Source of the DNA: Odontomyia ornata
Lineage: Eukaryota; Arthropoda; Insecta; Diptera; Stratiomyidae
NCBI GenBank assembly: GCA_963969285.1
Contig: OZ017739.1
Location: forward strand, 265,389,188 to 265,453,187
DNA: 64,000 nucleotides
Direction: 5' to 3'
Under the pieces are notes generated by a model. It was not told where the DNA came from. It did no database searches and saw only the letters and a program-made list of their open reading frames with translations. Position numbers and translations under genes: made by a program. This document shows, piece by piece, positions 1-11,937 of the stretch (position 1 is the stretch's first letter; each line of letters opens with the position of its first letter).

Positions 1-975
1 ATTCGGGTCAAGATGAACTATAGGAACTATTTTTGCAAGTTTTTCTTCTTCCGGAAATGACCCATTTCTAATATGCACGTTTATAAAATTTGGCATAAGC
101 TCGGCTATGTCCTGCTTCATTGTACTTATCCCTTTCATCGTGATGCTATCGATGCCTGGTGCCGTATTCTTTTTTAATCCATTGATATCATTTAAGAAGT
201 CTCTTTAATTTGTTTTATGAATGTGAAGGATGGAATTTATTGAGATATTTGTATTATTTAAATTGCTTTTTGAACTGGAAACGATTTCTTTGGTGATTCT
301 TCTACTAATTGTTGAAAAATAGTTATTTAATGAGTTTGATGCGTCAAGTGGGTACGATCTATTAGAGGGCCTATTAAGATTCAGTTGAAAGTTTTGTGAT
401 ATAGCCCGGAGTGAAGAGTTATCCTTTACCTCATTTATTAATTTCCATATTTCATGGGAGTTGTCAGCCGATTTTTCACATTCTTCTTGAGAAATATCAG
501 AATTTAGCCTTTTTCACCAGTCGTTTCAATTCTTTTTTGCTTGTATATATACTCGTACATACTTGAGGACTTGGTTTCCATTGTTCTTCCTGTAGTCCAT
601 GTATTTTTTCGTTATCCAATTACGTTGTCGACATCTGATTTTTTTCTCAATAGTACAGCTTTGCTTAGCAACTATGATTATTTAGTTTCCGCTACTTCAG
701 TAATTCTTGTATGTTTGATTTAAAGAGCTCCTTATCTAGATATCTGAACGTTTTGTATACCGGCTTCTGTGTATTCAAGGTTTGGCCTTGAACAACTATT
801 TGTAAAACACGGTGATCCAGTCCTCAAATGTGTATGTCATGTTTTCATCCACTTTTAGATCATTGGTTATTATATGATCCACACAGTTATTTGAAACTGG
901 GCGAGTAATTTTGTTGTTGTTTTATAGTCATAATTAGCTCTCAAAGTGAAAAAATCATCCTTGCCATGACACATT
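1..975 (-). pseudogene. LINE endonuclease/reverse transcriptase relic (CR1-like)
   Basis: Translating the minus strand of about 1-190 gives the start of a non-LTR reverse-transcriptase domain, with residues KKNTAPGIDSITMKG followed by NGSFPEEEKLAKIVPI, the usual fingers region. Bases 190-975 give recognisable but stop-riddled sequence from the endonuclease-RT linker, so no product is expected. The relic ends about 100 bp before the TTLL3-like start codon. The minus-strand fragment at 2970-3420 has the C-terminal end of a similar LINE and could be the other end of the same copy, with the host exon lying between them. Clade is uncertain; CR1/Daphne-like is a guess from the motif style. The fragment continues off the left edge. 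Confidence 0.7.
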
Positions 976-1083
976 TGTAAGTCAATAAAAATAACAAAAT
1001 TTTATTTTTAAACGCGAAATAAATTTAAAAATTTTCAAAATTTAAAGTGAATATTCAAATTAAAAATTTTATTTTACAAGTAA

Positions 1084-2296
1084 ATGTCTAGTCTAAAATA
1101 TAACCGGCAAGAATTATCGTCTAAAAAAAAATGTTCGTCGGATCCAGGATATTGGGATGCGCCGCCTCGAAACACTCATCCTGCTTTAAAAGACACGAGC
1201 AAAGATTTGAAGCTAAAAAAGGTGTTACAAAAAGCATTTGGGGATAAAGGTAATGTTATCGATTTGAAAATAAATCCATTCAACTCAGCCTCCACACCTC
1301 TTGAGCCAACGGGTGTACGTAGTGAGACATTTGCTTATGAGAGATACAAGCATTATAAGGCCAAAGTTCTAACTGCTTACCACGAACGCAAAATATTTAC
1401 GTTACGAGGTAACTATCCACAACTTAGAAGGTCTTTATTGCAACGCGGTTGGCTAGAGAAATTAGGAATTGATGAGCTTGCAAGCTTACAAAACATGTCA
1501 CAACATCGGCTTCTTAAATATGCAAGCGATGGAAATGAATACGAAAGAATGGCCATATCAAAAATGCTTGACCGTTTTCCTATCTATTTTATCTGGCAAT
1601 TCAAAAATACTCCCGATCCAACCGATTACACAATGCCTTATCGAAATAGAATTAAACGCGGAAAATTTCTTGATTTTTGTACAAAAGAAGGATTGTTGTC
1701 GTGCATCGAAAACTCTCATTGGAGTACAATTGAAGGCGTGGCTCAAATTTTCGCTCCTAAAACTCACCGCCTAACTACAAAAGAAGATATCGATGTATTT
1801 GAAAACGATTATCGATTGACCCATTGCTTCAGTTTACTTACATTTGTAAATGAGCAGTGTAATTCCGAAGATTTATTCAGTCTGGCTGGGAATATCCCGA
1901 TTATTACTCTTCAGTTTGCTATAAAACAAATAGATCTGGTTATGATGCTGAAGCGAAATGAAGACATTGACCTTAATTTATTAGAAGTTGGGAGTGCATC
2001 AAATCATGAATGGCGCATATTCATTGAGAATTCTGAAAAAATAATTAGGCAAAGTAAAGTATTTATGGCGCCCAAAGAAGAAACCGTTCGACATATGGCA
2101 CTTGTACGAAGAACACTAATCGACGCTAAAAAATTTTGGCCATCAATTTATATGGATGGGTATATGAACGTTTGGATAGTCAAACCATACAACAAGTGTC
2201 GAGCATATGGCATTGTTTTAATGACTGACTACAATAAAATTATTTCTTTTGTAAGGAGGAATTTCCAGCTACGATATGTTGTGCAGAAATATATAG
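1084..2296 (+). CDS. Tubulin glycylase TTLL3-like, 5' exon
   Basis: This exon encodes residues 1-404 of a tubulin-tyrosine-ligase-like protein of the TTLL3 glycylase type. Such enzymes add glycine to tubulin side chains in cilia and sperm axonemes. The N-terminal part carries the TTLL3-typical segment around YPQLRRSLLQRGW. The ATP-grasp core begins with NVWIVKP (K367). The exon ends in phase 1 at a GT donor (2297-2298): the final G joins AG of the next exon to make Glu405, restoring the family motif VQKYIERP, which fixes the splice junction. The frame reads on into the intron for 10 codons to a stop at 2329-2331, which is an intronic artefact. One oddity: the usual glycine-rich KxRGRGI is KCRAYGI here (371-377). 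The start was chosen as the first in-frame ATG; upstream exons are not excluded. Confidence 0.88.
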
Positions 2297-2483
2297 GTAA
2301 TTTAATATTGACATTTTTTATCAAGGATTGAGATTTTTCTTAATTTGTAGATTTACGTTATTCGAGATACTGAAGAGACATTTACTCAGTTTTTTTTTTG
2401 AATGCGTCGTATTACAATATATATTAAATTTTTTTTATCTCAGTGCTGATCATGAATAAGGATTAGATATTCATGAAAGGATT

Positions 2484-2818
2484 AGTTCACATTGTTTAGT
2501 GTACCCCCTTATACCGATGTGTTAAACATTCTCTGGATGGCACACTTGACAAAGCGACGAATTGTGAAAGCAGATCGCACGAGCGTTGTGTGACGAATAA
2601 ATAGCGATGGAGAGAGTGGTAGGGAATGGAGGTAATTAAAAAATATATATATATATATATTTTGTCTAATTTTAAATTATTTTTTTTAGTACCTCCATTT
2701 CCTACTTCGTCGCACAACGCTCGTGCGATCTGCATTCACATTTCACCGCTTCGTCAAGTGTGCCACCCAGACAATGTTTAATGCATCGGTTTAAGGAGGC
2801 ACACAAAATAATGTGAAT
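2484..2818. mobile_element. Foldback/MITE-like element with long inverted repeats
   Basis: About 130-150 bp at the left end is repeated in reverse complement at the right end, with substitutions and small indels. Shared blocks include GATCGCACGAGCGTTGTG and GGCACACTTGAC. The termini read TTCACATT and AATGTGAA. The centre is a (TA)n run (about 2643-2661) in AT-rich sequence. There is no coding capacity. TA dinucleotides flank the ends, compatible with a Tc1/mariner-type MITE, but the terminal base of the two arms differs, so the exact target duplication is not certain. Confidence 0.75.
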
Positions 2819-2969
2819 TATTCCTTTGAATGTCTAGTCCAACTCGTGATCAGGTCTCGGAGATAAAAAAATTCATATAATAAGACATTAAATAAAGTTG
2901 TGAGTAACTGTCTCTTCAAGTATCTTGCGATAGGGTCAAAATTGGCCTATGATACTGAGTTGAAAAAAT

Positions 2970-3420
2970 CTTCAGGTCCACGCTACATTAAATGATTCTC
3001 GTCTTTTCTTAAATACCAAAAGTGAGTTTGCTTCCTTCACCATCTCTGGAAGATTGTTATATATACGTATAGCATTATTCGTGGCATCGTTCTTTAGAAG
3101 ATCCATTCTGGTAAAAGGTATTACGAATTGATTTGCATTCCTCGCATTATATGGGTTGATTTGCGATACTTTAATTGATGGTTTTTGGTTCGATCCATTA
3201 GTGATTTGAAGATAAATTAGATAAACTTAGCTTTCTCCATTATAATGATTTGACTAAAGGTTAATGATTCGTTGATTGGTTATCTAATCTAGTTTGATTG
3301 AGCATTGAACGGTTTAGAATATTTGTATATGCTTTGGTCAGCAGCCTGGATATAATAAGATGTTGCTTTGCAGATTGACTCCAAAAAACTACTCCATAAT
3401 GTAATTTTGTCAACACAAAT
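2970..3420 (-). pseudogene. LINE ORF2 C-terminal fragment
   Basis: Minus-strand translation of about 2985-3180 gives a typical C-terminus of CR1/Daphne-like LINE ORF2 (ARNANQFVIPFTRMDLLKND, then AIRIYNNLPEM, then a stop). Further left-of-domain sequence (VVFWSQSAKQHLIIS) is degenerate with stops. It is non-functional and may belong to the same copy as the relic at 1-975. Confidence 0.7.
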
Positions 3421-3432
3421 TGCATTTAGAAC

Positions 3433-4466
3433 ATGGTTATTGATGTGCATTGGAAAGTCTTCATGGGGGACGCGAGGTTAGGCATTTCAAATGCTACTAA
3501 TGAAAAAATCATGAAACGAAAAAACCACCAAGAAAGTTTTGAGCATGGGAAGCGTGTTACGCTTTCAAGCGAAGAATTTGATAGAGTAACCAGAGAAAAT
3601 TCAGGAGTTTTTAGAGAAAACGAAGAGATGAAACTCCGAATTCAAAATTTGGAGGAAATGATCCGTGAATGAACAAAGGCCAACAAAACAAAAGTGATTA
3701 AGCTACAAAATACGTCCGGAAAAGAAGAAGCGACAACAAATAAGATGAACGAAAAAAAAGAAGCAACAACAAACAAAAAGTCGCCACGCAAAAGGCCCAA
3801 CAAACAAATAAACGAACATTACAAGATATGAAAAAGACAACAATCCATGATGCTGATACCATACAAGGCGCGGGAGGAGCAAACGACAGCGCAAATTACT
3901 ATGCGATACTTGCTGCGATGAATGAAGATATGGATACCGAGATGGAGTGCCAAGAAAACATAGGTAATATTAATGATTCTAGTGATGATTTTATCGAATA
4001 CGGAGAAGAAGCCAACCGGTGTGTCTGCTGGTTCTTCTATTAAAAATAATAAGAAAACTGAGAAAGTTCCTCCGATTATTGTCTTTGGGCAACGCGGAGG
4101 GAATATGGTTCGGCTATTGGCAGCCGAACATAAGATCGATAATTTCGAAGTTTAGAGTGACCCCTAATGAACTCGAAATTAAAACAAAAACACTGGCTGA
4201 TTTCAACCTAGCGAAAGATACTCTTAATAGTGTAGAAGCTCCCCACTTCACACCCACGCCAAAGGCGAAGAAAATTCAGACCTTCCTGTATAAGGTCTTG
4301 GAATATGGGGAGAATACAGTTGATCTCCTCGAATTGAAACAAGAAGCAGCACCAGCTATCAAATTCATTAGTGTGAAAAATTCTGCAAAAAGGAGATCAC
4401 CATTACCATTACCATTTTATTTGGTACAAATTTCTAACGATAGCAGTCCAAGTGTGAAGTCCTTAT
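3433..4466 (+). pseudogene. Jockey-like LINE ORF1 relic
   Basis: Successive frames match the ORF1 protein encoded at 40634-42082. They cover a coiled-coil N-terminal part, the stretch KVPPIIVFGQRGGNMVRLLA, and the PRE_C2HC-type region around 4160-4460. Multiple frameshifts and stops break it. The zinc-knuckle end is missing because homology stops where the partial LTR at 4467 begins. It is on the opposite strand to the intact copy. Confidence 0.8.
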
Positions 4467-5115
4467 AGGACTACAGCGATGGTCTGCTGCCTCGGCGAGC
4501 GAAGGTATTTGGTCTCGCCGAAATTGGCCTTGTTTGAGGAGCGCGAATGCGCTGGCAGGCTAGCATTGCGGTGTCGTGGGGTGGGTTCTTTTCCCCAGCA
4601 CAAGGGCCCACTACAAAAAAAATTTCGCATTTACGAATTACGGGATAAAACGACTCGGTTCGACGGTGTCGAAGCCGAGGTAACCTATTAAAGGGATAGA
4701 TTGCCAAAACAAAACGACTGACTGGGCTTGGCAAAAGCGAGCGAGATTCGATAGGAATTCGTCTTTACTAGGTATACTTCGACCCCCAAATAAGTGTGGG
4801 GCATCCAGGTGGAAGCGGTGATCCCTCGTACCCCCCCGGATCAAGATCCATTGCAGACGTGGCCGGATATTTTCCATTTAAATGGAAAACTCATACAAAC
4901 ATCAACGTTTCAAATTTATGTTATAGTCTTACATGATGGAATCACATAACACTATAACATAAATAAGAAACTCAAGCGGAAGTCCACTCTACCCTGCAAG
5001 AGCACCTGCAACGCAAAGATAAGGGGTGAGCTCATGAGGGGAGGGGCCACCCAACGTGGCGGGTCCCATACCTGGTCCGCGTTCCAAATAAATGAAAATA
5101 CCAAACTTGTTCTTT
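4467..5115 (-). mobile_element. Partial Ty3/gypsy LTR (R-U5 part), element-B family
   Basis: The reverse complement aligns with the last ~700 bp of the element-B LTR (45270-45970). Shared blocks are the leading pyrimidine-rich stretch and ACCAGGTATGGGACC (near 5070), the hairpin region (4914-4964), GGGTGGGTTCTTTTCCCCAG, and the end block CATCGCTGTAGTCC. The 3' terminal ~30 bp of the LTR is missing. No internal element sequence is attached. The first stem is a perfect 14-bp inverted repeat here (4914-4927 with 4951-4964). Confidence 0.75.
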
Positions 5116-5860
5116 TCTATCTCCATTTCTTTTTTCTTCAATTATACTTACGTCAACCGAATTAGAATAGATAATCGACTCAGTTCGCCATTTAGAACAA
5201 AAATATAGCAATATCTTCTTTTTAATTAGTGAACACCTACATGGCATCCAATAATTATAAATTGTGGAAAAAAATTATATTATTTTTTAATAAGTTTATA
5301 TTTAATATACAAAAATAAATCTCCATAGATAACATTTGCGCAACAAACGAAAGCCTGAGCTGCACCATCTACATCCCCGTTCGCAAATAGTTTTCGGCAC
5401 AGGTGTACTCGGTATCGTGAAGGATGCAAATGGAACTGTCGCTTTCAGGGTAAGAGGCGTACGTATGCCAAAAACTCGGAAAAAGACAAAAGCCCAAAAA
5501 GAATTTTGTCTAAAACTAATTACAACTAATGAATTCTTATGTGTTTTGTAATCATTATTGCCTCATTTCACGCGATAAATGACAGTCATTGTTTATGTTT
5601 TTATTTGATTTACAACATTTCACTTTGACTGTTCGCTTATAGTTTATCACGCAGAAATGACGGAAATGTACGAATTTCTGATGGTAACTGCGGAATGATC
5701 TTAACTCCTGCTGACAAACAAGATTTGTCGCATGCCTCTTAATTTAATGTTCGACATCAACGGGACTCCGTTAAAATCACCGTGAAATGTTCCAAACTCC
5801 AATTGACTTTCGACCAATTCAAAGTAGCCAAATTTGTGAAGATAGCTTCAGAAAGTCAAG
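5116..5860. other. No gene recognised
   Basis: AT-rich sequence with only short open frames and no similarity I can recognise. It lies between a partial LTR and the 5'-truncated LINE at 5862. Confidence 0.5.
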
Positions 5861-5861
5861 C

Positions 5862-7165
5862 ACGTGTCTTACGACGGGCTACTGAGACACGCGATGCCAG
5901 ATGAGTCGCGCTTGGTCGGCTATGCGGATGATGCTACGGCTCTGGTCGCTAGACGCTCCGTTGAACAGGCGCAACTTAGGCTAGGTATACTAATGGGCCG
6001 AGTGAGGGACTGGATGATGGCTCGCGGGTTCAGTTTAGCACTGGAGAAAACCGAGGCGGTCATATTGACAAAAAAGAGAATCCCTAGAGTAAGGATGATC
6101 AGTATTGGAGAAATACGAATCGAATCAAAGCCATCGGTAAAGTACCTGGGGCTACTGATCGACTCGAAGATGTTTCACTGAGCAAATCAGGGCAACGGCT
6201 AAGAAGGCTGCTTCGGGAATATCGGCTCTGAGTTGACTTATGCCAACGTAGGGGGACCCAACCCATCAAGAAGACGCCTCTTGATGAGTGCTGTAGGCTC
6301 AGTGCTACTGTACGGAAAACGTTTGGCACAGAGAAGAGGAGCACTGTGGATTGCATCTTCGTATCCGACAGTGTCTGATTCGGCGGTGAGAGATATGGCA
6401 GGCCTGATACATGTCACCCTCCCTGCTAGAGAGCGCCGCGCTATTTACCTACGCCGAAACGAGGATGCGAGGGAGATGTTTGTCCACGAGGAGAGTCAGC
6501 GCTCGCTCACCGATTGGCAGAAGTCTTGGATCAATTGCACGAAGGGAAGGTGGATTGCGCGCCTCATCCCAGATGTGAGACCGTGGCTAAATCGAAGGCA
6601 TGGTGAGACAGACTTCTATCTGACCCAGCTTTTGAGCGGGCATGGGTGTTTTCAGTCTTACCTGCACAAGATTGGTAAGTCACGGTCCCCCTATTGTCGG
6701 TATTGCCCAGGAGAGGAAGACAATGCCTGCCACACATTTTTTGCGTGCACAAAATGGGTCAAGCTGCGAAGGGACCTACACAGGGAGACGAGAGAGCTCA
6801 CCCCGGATAATATAGTTGCAGTGATGCTCGAATCGGTTGACAAATGGAACCAGGTGGCGCAGTATACTCGGGCAGTCCTAAAATATAAAAGGGACTCACA
6901 GCAGCCGGGGGCGTTGAGGCTGGGGGATCGCTTTTCTGGGATTTTCCTTCCCCTCTCCCCTCCCACGAGGAAAAGGATCCCCCAGCTTGAAGGCGTCTCA
7001 CGACGTAACAATACGAGACCTGACCCGAAGTAATGTGTCATACGGTTCCAGGCTGGGTTCTCAGATTGACAGGGGAGGTATTTAGTGAGTAGTCCAGTCG
7101 TCTTCTTGCGAGCATGGGAGTCCCACACTCTGTGCGTAAATGGCATTCAACTCCCAAACTAAAAA
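5862..7165 (+). pseudogene. R1-like LINE ORF2 fragment
   Basis: The frame from 5864 opens inside the RT palm and contains the catalytic YADD (GYADDATALVARRS). Indels and stops near 6181-6235 break it. The second open stretch (6233-7033) runs through the thumb and C-terminal domain and ends in a cysteine-histidine motif, C-x2-C-x8-H-x4-C, in CRYCPGEEDNACHTFFAC, as in R1-clade elements. A 3' UTR of about 130 bp follows and ends in an A-rich tail near 7165. It is 5'-truncated, as is usual for dead LINE copies. Confidence 0.78.
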
Positions 7166-7624
7166 AAATGATTCCATTATATGTTTTAACAAACCACAAA
7201 AATTATTCACAACAAATCTTAAATCCGCGAAACATTCCGAAAATTGAAGAATTCTATTGTCCGACACATACTCGTATGATACTCATACGATTACACTCAT
7301 ATCACATAACTCAAAATTGTCTTTTGCATTTTTTCCCACTGTCCATTGTACATATCTAGATACGTGTACTTGCACACTCGCGAACACGTTAGTTCCCATT
7401 TGTGCGTTCGTTCCACAGTAGTTGCACAACGCGGCAGCTATTCCGTTCGACCTTTCAAATGCAAGTCCCTGCATGCCGTCAACGGTGGTTTTCTTTCCGA
7501 GCCCTCTGCTTGCCGGCAACGGTGGTTTCTTTTCATCAAGATAACGCAATTCATTATCTAAATTGCTTAGCAAAGGGAGTTGCCGTCATCGAATTTTGAT
7601 TGTACATTTTTTATTTAATATTTT
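7166..7624. other. No gene recognised; short internal duplication
   Basis: Nothing coding is recognised. A block of about 25 bp beginning TGCCGTCAACGGTGG (about 7474) recurs about 38 bp later as TGCCGGCAACGGTGG. Confidence 0.4.
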
Positions 7625-7626
7625 TA

Positions 7627-8126
7627 CGAGGTGTGTATAAAAAAGTAAGGGACTTTGTATTTTTAAGGAAAAAATATTAATTTATTCGTCAATATTTATA
7701 TTGTCCCCTTCAAAGTAATCATAAACCTTTTCAGTATAGCCTTGAACTCTTTCAGCGATGCAGTCTTTATCTCCTCAATCGTTGCAAATCTCCGTCCTTT
7801 CATAGCTCTCTTTAGTTTTGGGAACAAAAAGTCACATGGGGCCAAATCCGGTGAATATGGTGGCTGTGGCATGATTGTGGTGTTGTTTTTGGCCAAAAAA
7901 TTCTTGATCTTTGATCCATTTTTGTCGATAGCAAAAAATCGCACGCAAAACATTTCTAACCGTTATGCCTCTCAAAAAAAAAACTAAACATATTATATAG
8001 CTGAAACTGTAAATATATGTCCGCGACCAGTGTACTAACATAAAAAAAAATAATAAAAAAATCGATAATCGAATGTACGTTGCCCGCGAAATTTGAAAAG
8101 TTACCTTACTTTTTGTACACACCTCG
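7627..8126 (-). mobile_element. Internally deleted mariner-like element
   Basis: The ends are inverted repeats of about 27 bp (left CGAGGTGTGTATAAAAAAGT; the right end reads CGAGGTGTGTACAAAAAGT in reverse complement). Both are flanked by TA (7625-7626 and 8127-8128), the Tc1/mariner target duplication. Total length is 500 bp, against about 1.3 kb for a complete mariner, so most of the transposase is deleted. It is non-autonomous. Confidence 0.88.
7696..7953 (-). pseudogene. mariner transposase C-terminal fragment
   Basis: Encodes the mariner hallmark MPQPPYSPDLAPCDFLFPKL, which includes the third catalytic aspartate region (SPDLAPCD), followed by KRAMKGRRFATIEEIK. The N-terminal DNA-binding and first catalytic parts are missing. 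It lies wholly inside the 500-bp element with TIRs. Confidence 0.88.
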
Positions 8127-8128
8127 TA

Positions 8129-8831
8129 TATTATATTAATTTTTTTTTGTTTTTAAATAACAAATAAAATTAGATGATTTTTAAGGATATTTTTCGAGCA
8201 GTTTGCCTAGGCTCGATTATTACAAGTGCCCTCCAAAAGAATCTGTGCAACAAACAACCCAGGAAGGCATTACACGGGACCGCTAGTTAATAATTTTAAA
8301 TTATTAAAAAGTGTAACCTATCCGCGTAAACTCGGCGCATATGAGTCTCTATTCATACATATAACGCACAATTTAGTAAATATCGACAAAAGCCCAATAA
8401 ATTCAAAATTATTTAATTTGGCTAGACAATATCTATTGACGGTTAACTTGATTAGCTCTTGCATCAATTATGAAATAACATAACAGAATTTTTATGTAAT
8501 ATTGAGAATAGTCCGGCAATTTATATTTCATTTAATCCGACTGAATCATATATGTTAAAATTAACTGTTATTAGCTAATGGTTCGCGTCTTGCGCTGAAG
8601 ATGGTCTGCAATACCGAACGAAATGCATACGTGTCGTTTAGAATAAAATACATTTGTAACATCTGAAGTGTTAATTAAATCAATGTAATTGAACACTGGT
8701 TTTATTTTATTTTAAATTTGATTATTTGCGGTCCATAAGGGTGAAAAATTTATTAAATTTTAATCAATACCGACCACAATTGTGTTCATCTAACAGGTTA
8801 AATTGTTAGAGAAAGAGAAAAGTTTCTTAGC
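8129..8831. other. No gene recognised
   Basis: AT-rich intronic sequence; only short open frames without recognisable similarity. Confidence 0.4.
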
Positions 8832-10895
8832 TTGACATCATGCTTCTCACTGAAACCCACCTCAATTCATGGGACTCCATGACATTCAAAGATTTTGAAT
8901 TCGTAAGAAAGGATAGGGTAAACGGTGATGGACAGTTGGCACTTGGATATTGGTTAGAAGACCCTATTGTTTCCAAAATATTGAAAAAGTCGAATTCAAA
9001 AACTTTGAATCTCTTGGTGTCCGTTAGCAAAATTCCATTGCGAGGGATAACCTCTTCGTTATCTCTCCCTATGCACCTGGTCGAAACGTTCTCAAGTTCA
9101 AGGAGGAGCTCAATTCATTATTTGAAATACTCGAATTGAACAGGCTGCATAGTTATTATATTCTTGCCGGTGATCTGAATGTAAAGCATCCTCGTACATC
9201 ATGGCTGAATGCCAACAATAATCCCAGAGATGTATTCCTGAAATCGTGGATAACAGATAACCAAATTGAATACAGGCGCAATCTATATGGGTCGTAGTTC
9301 CCAAGATACTTTAGGACAAATTTATAATTTGAACTCTTCATTGCTGACGCAAGACTTGAATTCAGCTTTAATAGTCCTCAACGGAAACTGGAGGTGCTTC
9401 CTGATTATAGTGACCATAACGCAATTGTAAGGGAAATCAATCATCAAAGGGATGATGTCTTCCTCATTCCACTTCAACATTAAAATCATCGGTTGAATTT
9501 CAAAAAAACGGATTGGGGAAAGTTTCAAAAGAAGTTTAATCGGGATAACCAGAAGCAATGTCCTCCTTCTGATGATGGCACCTTTTGCAAAATGGTTCCT
9601 AATGACAAGAATCTAACTAAGGATGAAATAGATCTATATTTGTCGAAGTTGGAGAAGCTGACGTTGGAAACGATTGAGAAAGTAGTTCCCAAAATTAAAC
9701 ATCGAAACAATATGGAAGGATCTGAAACTCCAACTATTGCCAGGTTGAAAAGATTGACAAGCCTTCTTCGCACACGCGTCAACAATATTTATCGGCGATA
9801 TTTGGACTGCAACCATCCCTCGTTGGCTTTGTTGAAATTACACCTGAAGAATGTCCGGTACTTAATCCGTTCACACTTCAGGAGTGAGGTCAGCAATCAA
9901 TGGGCGGAAAAACTGAGGGGTATTCGGCCATAGGACTCTGATGGCGTTTTCATGACAGTGAATAGCATATTCCGTAAGAAATCGCGAGTGCAGGTATCGA
10001 ATCTTGAAGTCACTAGTGATGAGTTAAATCTTCTCGATAGAGCTGGTATCGAAATTGATAGTACGACTCTGGCTACAAATGAAGACAGGATATATGTGAT
10101 GGATTGCAGAAACTTGCCCTGATTGGAACTCATTTTGAATTGGATCATCTGTCAAACCCTGAGAGAGGGAATCAAATACTTTCGAGGTCGTTGAAGCAAA
10201 AGTTTCCGACTTCAAATCCAGGTTGAACGGCGAATCAATTCTTCATTTCAATGAAATATTGACATCTGACTTCATACCAACCATGAATCTTATTGATTAT
10301 TTTGTTAGCTATGAAGACTTGTGTTTCATATTTGGCAGGATAAACAACAAAAAATCATATGGTACTGACGGTGTTCCAAATATAGCTCTCCGATATATGC
10401 CTGAGGTTGCTATTAGGAATTATTGCATATTGTTCAATAAATGATGAGCAATTCCTATTTCCCAAATGAGTGGAAAAAGGCTAAGGTATTTCCGATCTTG
10501 AAGAAAGGAAAAGAATCTTCGAGAACTAAAAGCTATCGCCCAATCAGCTTGCTGCCTAAGATCAGCAAGGTGTTTGAAGTGATACTCAACAAAGCATTAG
10601 ACGCCCACATTGAGAAATATGAGTTGATGCCGAATTGGCAATTTGTTTTTCGTGCCAGGCATTCGACCACACATGCATAACGAAAGTAACCTCAGACATC
10701 TGTTGGAAACTAAACAACAGAGAATGTGTTGGAGCGTGTCTCATTGATATGGAAAAAGTCTTCGATACGTGGTTCTCCAGACCCCTTTTCGCCATGTTGT
10801 GCAATATGTTATACAGGAAATCATTTGTTGTAACTAATGGAAATCTGACGACAATGCGCGACTTCAAGGTCTTGAATGATCTACAGCAGAGAGCA
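8832..10895 (+). pseudogene. Jockey-like LINE ORF2, truncated and frameshifted
   Basis: Begins inside the endonuclease (IMLLTETHLNSW, catalytic E) and includes LAGDLN-like and SDHNAI motifs. It then runs through the linker into the RT fingers (NYCILFNK, KAKVFPILKKGKESS, YRPISLLPKISKVFEV) and breaks off after FKVLNDLQQ, before the FADD active site. At least five frameshifts or stops are visible. It is the same family as the LINE at 22086-42317 but on the opposite strand. The next bases (10925 on) belong to a different LINE. Confidence 0.85.
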
Positions 10896-10924
10896 ACCAG
10901 CGTCAGTAGCGGATGTTTCTAATT

Positions 10925-11530
10925 CCGCTGAAACTCTGCCAGCACCACAAATAGTTTCATCTCTTCATGTCGTGGTCCCGCCTAGCAAATATTTATATCT
11001 CGTCTGGCTTATGAGACATCGACGAATGACATCTGTGACTACGTCTCAACGAAATTTGGACCTTGGGTAAAGATCATCAGCTGCCACAAACTGACAAAGG
11101 ATAACATTGAGGTAAGAGTTATAGCTTCCTTTAAGCTAACTGTACCATCAAATTGCAGCATAGTTCTTCACCCAGAATACTGGCCTCCTGGAACTTTAAT
11201 TAAACCTCTCGAGGCGACCAAAAGAAGAAATTTTCTTGTGGTGAGCTCTCTTCCGAGACTTTAACAACTGGTCACCCTAAACCTTTTTCAAATAGTAATT
11301 TAAATATTGATATTCGAAACACTTCTCATAGCTTCAATCTTTACTTTCCAAATGTACGTAGCATGCGAACCAAGCTGGAGGCTATTAAATTGCCTCTTCC
11401 ATCCCCGGTGATGATTTCATCTATTTAACAGAAACCTGGCTGACTGCTGATATCGCCATCAGTGAAATTTTTCCACTATATGATGTCACCCCACTGATAG
11501 AGATCGTTTAGTTTCAAAGTTTTAGGCAGC
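10925..11530 (+). pseudogene. CR1-like LINE, ORF1 end and ORF2 start
   Basis: About 10990-11210 translates to an ORF1 C-terminal domain of the kind found before the endonuclease in CR1/Daphne-like LINEs (IFISRLAYETSTNDICDYVS, then SIVLHPEYWPPGTLIKP). After a stop, about 11330-11510 gives the start of an AP endonuclease (FYFPNVRSMRTKLEAI, then YLTETWLTADIAIS) in broken frames. The element is cut off after that. Confidence 0.65.
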
Positions 11531-11937
11531 AAACTCTGCTCTGACTTCTCCCCTTCACTTGACTAAACTACGCGAAAACCTTCCTATCTCTTATTCAAAA
11601 TTTTGATGGCAGATTTAGGAAAATATTTAATTACTTCCATTCATAGTCGTAATTTGTAAAATAGTTTTCTTTCGTATTATTATTAAATGTAATTTTATAT
11701 CAATTTTCCTTTATATTAAATTTAAACGTTTCCCTGTAATTATATTCTTCATGAGATTTAACTTTTATTACTATTTAGAATCTTTTTCGTTTTTCTTTAC
11801 TTCAGTTAATTTTTCTTAAAAAAAAATTTTTTAATCTGCCAATTAAAATTTTGAGCATGGAAACCCTGGGATTTGATTTGGAATTGTGTCGAAAATACGG
11901 TATCAACGAATAACACAAAAAAATGGATTATTAAACT
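11531..11937. other. AT-rich spacer, nothing recognised
   Basis: Strongly AT-rich with homopolymer runs; no gene or repeat recognised. It may include diverged U3 sequence of the following LTR. Confidence 0.4.

Noticed and set aside
2643..2661. A microsatellite locus of interest
   Set aside because: A short (TA)n run that is just the centre of the foldback element.
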